Positions 4,908 through 6,364 of a DNA stretch of 6,364 bases are shown one piece after another; within the stretch, counting starts at the first letter, position 1, and each line of letters starts with the position of its first letter. The notes below the pieces were generated by a model. It was not told the origin of the DNA, made no database searches, and saw nothing but the letters and a program-made list of their open reading frames with translations. The DNA is from S012-113 sp965368405 (GTDB lineage Bacteria; Bacteroidota; Bacteroidia; Cytophagales; Cyclobacteriaceae), in contig CBDUMS010000129.1 in NCBI GenBank assembly GCA_965368405.1, forward strand, positions 1 to 6,364, read 5' to 3'. The position numbers and the translations under genes are program-made.

Positions 4908-6364
4908 GATTCAACTAAGTTTTTGTCAGTAATAAATGTTACGAAATTGCCTCGCATGCCCGTACCTCCCATTAAAGGATCTATCGCGAGTGAGGTAATT
5001 AGTTCGGTATCGCTAGCTCCTTTTCCAAAAGCTTTCTTCAGCTTACCGTTAGTGTGGCCAAAGCCGTGTACCATGTAGACAGAGTCCCATCTAATGCGCT
5101 CGGTTATCCTAACTTTTATTGGGAAAGAGGATACAATACCATCTTGATTTTTTAAGTACACCTCTTGATCATTTTTCAGCTCCCAGAGCTTCGCAACTCG
5201 TGGATTTACCCATAGCTTGTTTTCATTCATTAAGTCACTTAGATTCGGGTTATTCGCTGTTCTACTAAAAGTATGCATTGGAGCACGACCGTAGTTAAGT
5301 CGGTAAAAACCGTATTCTGGTTCTGGGTGAGGTGTATAGACTGGCATCGGGTCAAATCCTAATGCCGCTAACTCGGTAGAGTAGAGCTCTATTTTTCCTG
5401 TATTTGTTGGAAATTCATAATCTTCGCCATCTGCAAAATATAATGGTCCAGACCCACGTTCAAAGGTCTTAACCCCAATTGTTTCCATTTCTGATAATGA
5501 TGAACCAATCTTCTTCAATTGCCAATCCAATACATCAGAGTAATCCTCGTAGTTGAAGTAGGCCTCAAGTCCTAAGCGATTGCCAATTTCCTTGGCCATC
5601 CACCACGATGGTTTTGTTTTGTACCTCGGTTCTACAGCAGGAGCTCTAAGGGCTATAGATGGCTCACGATTTGGAGCCGACCGTATTCCGTCGTAACGTT
5701 CAAGATATGTACATTCAGGGAGTACTACATCGGCATAACCTGTGATATCCATTGGCATGGTATCGCAAACTACTATGAAATCGAGGGCGTCGATTGCTTT
5801 TTCAATCTCAGCTTTACCAGGAATACTTTTAGTAGGGTTGGTGCCGCTAACAAACCAAGCCTTAATCTTATGCTCAGTATCTTCTTCCGGTATAGAGCAT
5901 TTTATAATCTCATTGGTTATACCCATCTGAGCCATGGGATACTTTTCACCGATTTCTTCCCACCCCCATTTCGGGTGCGGATACTCTGGGTGAGGATACT
6001 TAGGAATATTAAGTTTTTCTTTAAGATAAAATCCTCCTCTTTTCCCCCATGAGCCAAGTAAACCATTTAAAATGGCCATAGCTCGCTCTCTTTGAGAATC
6101 ATCGCCGTACCATACAACATGCCTGCCCGGATGAATTATAACTGCAGGAGCTGCCTGAGCCATTTCATAAGCGGTTTTACGAATGACATTGGGTTTAATT
6201 GTTGTTATACCATAAGCCCATTCTGGTGTATAGTTTTTTACATGCCGCTTAAGATCTTCGAAGCCATAGGTATATTTATTTATGTAAGCTTCATCATAAA
6301 GTTTTTCATAAATAATAACGTTCATCCAAGCTAATAGCAAGGCCATATCGGTTGCTGGTTTTAT
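4904..6364 (-). CDS. Molybdopterin-dependent oxidoreductase, PsrA/PhsA-like catalytic subunit (N-terminus outside window)
   Basis: The reading frame is open to the right edge. The first residues seen are IKPATDMALLLAWMNVII, the usual interior motif before the 'LYDEAYINKYTYGFEDLK' region, so the Met at 6346 is not the start. The window holds 486 residues, the C-terminal part of a protein probably around 750 residues long; the leader peptide, N-terminal [4Fe-4S] site and molybdenum ligand are missing. Visible landmarks, numbered from the window edge, are PGRHVVWYGDDSQRERA at about 79-95, the pterin-binding block WFVSGTNPTKSIPG at 170-183, YADVVLPECTYLERYDG further on, and a C-terminal molydopterin-dinucleotide-binding domain at about 354-486 (YGRAPMHTFSRTANNP, VHGFGHTNG, GGTGMRGNFV). 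It is the catalytic subunit of a bis-MGD enzyme of the polysulfide/thiosulfate reductase group, probably periplasmic. Sulfur substrate is favoured by context; arsenate or another oxyanion cannot be excluded from this part alone. Confidence 0.92.
   Translation of the reverse strand: MKPATDMALLLAWMNVIIYEKLYDEAYINKYTYGFEDLKRHVKNYTPEWAYGITTIKPNVIRKTAYEMAQAAPAVIIHPGRHVVWYGDDSQRERAMAILNGLLGSWGKRGGFYLKEKLNIPKYPHPEYPHPKWGWEEIGEKYPMAQMGITNEIIKCSIPEEDTEHKIKAWFVSGTNPTKSIPGKAEIEKAIDALDFIVVCDTMPMDITGYADVVLPECTYLERYDGIRSAPNREPSIALRAPAVEPRYKTKPSWWMAKEIGNRLGLEAYFNYEDYSDVLDWQLKKIGSSLSEMETIGVKTFERGSGPLYFADGEDYEFPTNTGKIELYSTELAALGFDPMPVYTPHPEPEYGFYRLNYGRAPMHTFSRTANNPNLSDLMNENKLWVNPRVAKLWELKNDQEVYLKNQDGIVSSFPIKVRITERIRWDSVYMVHGFGHTNGKLKKAFGKGASDTELITSLAIDPLMGGTGMRGNFVTFITDKNLVES

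Noticed and set aside
4587..5078. A 163-residue plus-strand open frame
   Set aside because: It lies antisense to the ferredoxin and molybdopterin genes, crosses their boundary, and its product shows no family features. The genes opposite have strong motifs, so this is a shadow.
5742..6334. Three short plus-strand open frames (5742-5930, 5870-6052, 6092-6334)
   Set aside because: All are antisense to the conserved molybdopterin oxidoreductase, overlap each other and have no recognisable domain.
6344..6346. Met codon as the start of the molybdopterin oxidoreductase
   Set aside because: The frame stays open to the edge and the six residues before it (IKPATD) match the conserved interior of this family, so the gene is truncated by the window.

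Overview
The window is a one-sided stretch of a bacterial chromosome in which every credible gene lies on the minus strand. It reads as an anaerobic or facultative member of the Bacteroidota. Three things point there: no start codon is preceded by a Shine-Dalgarno sequence (the upstream bases are A/T-rich), the last gene is a 7-TM membrane protein fused to an AraC-type region of a kind common in that phylum, and base composition is moderate to AT-rich. The phylum is an inference; no rRNA or other marker gene is present.

In transcription order (high to low coordinates), a tight operon fills 6364 to 1004. It holds: the C-terminal two thirds of a PsrA/PhsA-type molybdopterin oxidoreductase (5' end outside the window), a four-cluster ferredoxin subunit, an 8-TM NrfD/PsrC quinone-linked anchor, two half-size YeeE/YedE permease subunits, and two membrane-anchored rhodanese-like proteins. 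Gene gaps are 22 nt or less, several genes touch or overlap, and a rho-independent terminator at 951-980 closes the operon. Below it, from 866 off the left edge, is a separate 7-TM AraC-family regulator cut before its helix-turn-helix.

Together the genes look like a respiratory module for inorganic sulfur (polysulfide, thiosulfate or similar). The A-B-C complex would move electrons between the quinone pool and a periplasmic sulfur substrate. The split YeeE/YedE pair would pass a sulfur species across the membrane. The two rhodanese-like proteins would bind or hand over sulfane sulfur in the periplasm.

The most unusual feature is in those two proteins. Both have serine where the rhodanese catalytic cysteine should be, yet both end in nearly the same lysine-rich tail finishing in Gly-Gly-Cys at the extreme C-terminus. 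In one of them that is the only cysteine in the protein. This suggests the sulfur-carrying thiol has moved from the rhodanese pocket to a flexible arm. No CRISPR array, mobile element, tRNA or rRNA was seen, and no gene-free stretch exceeds 137 bases.
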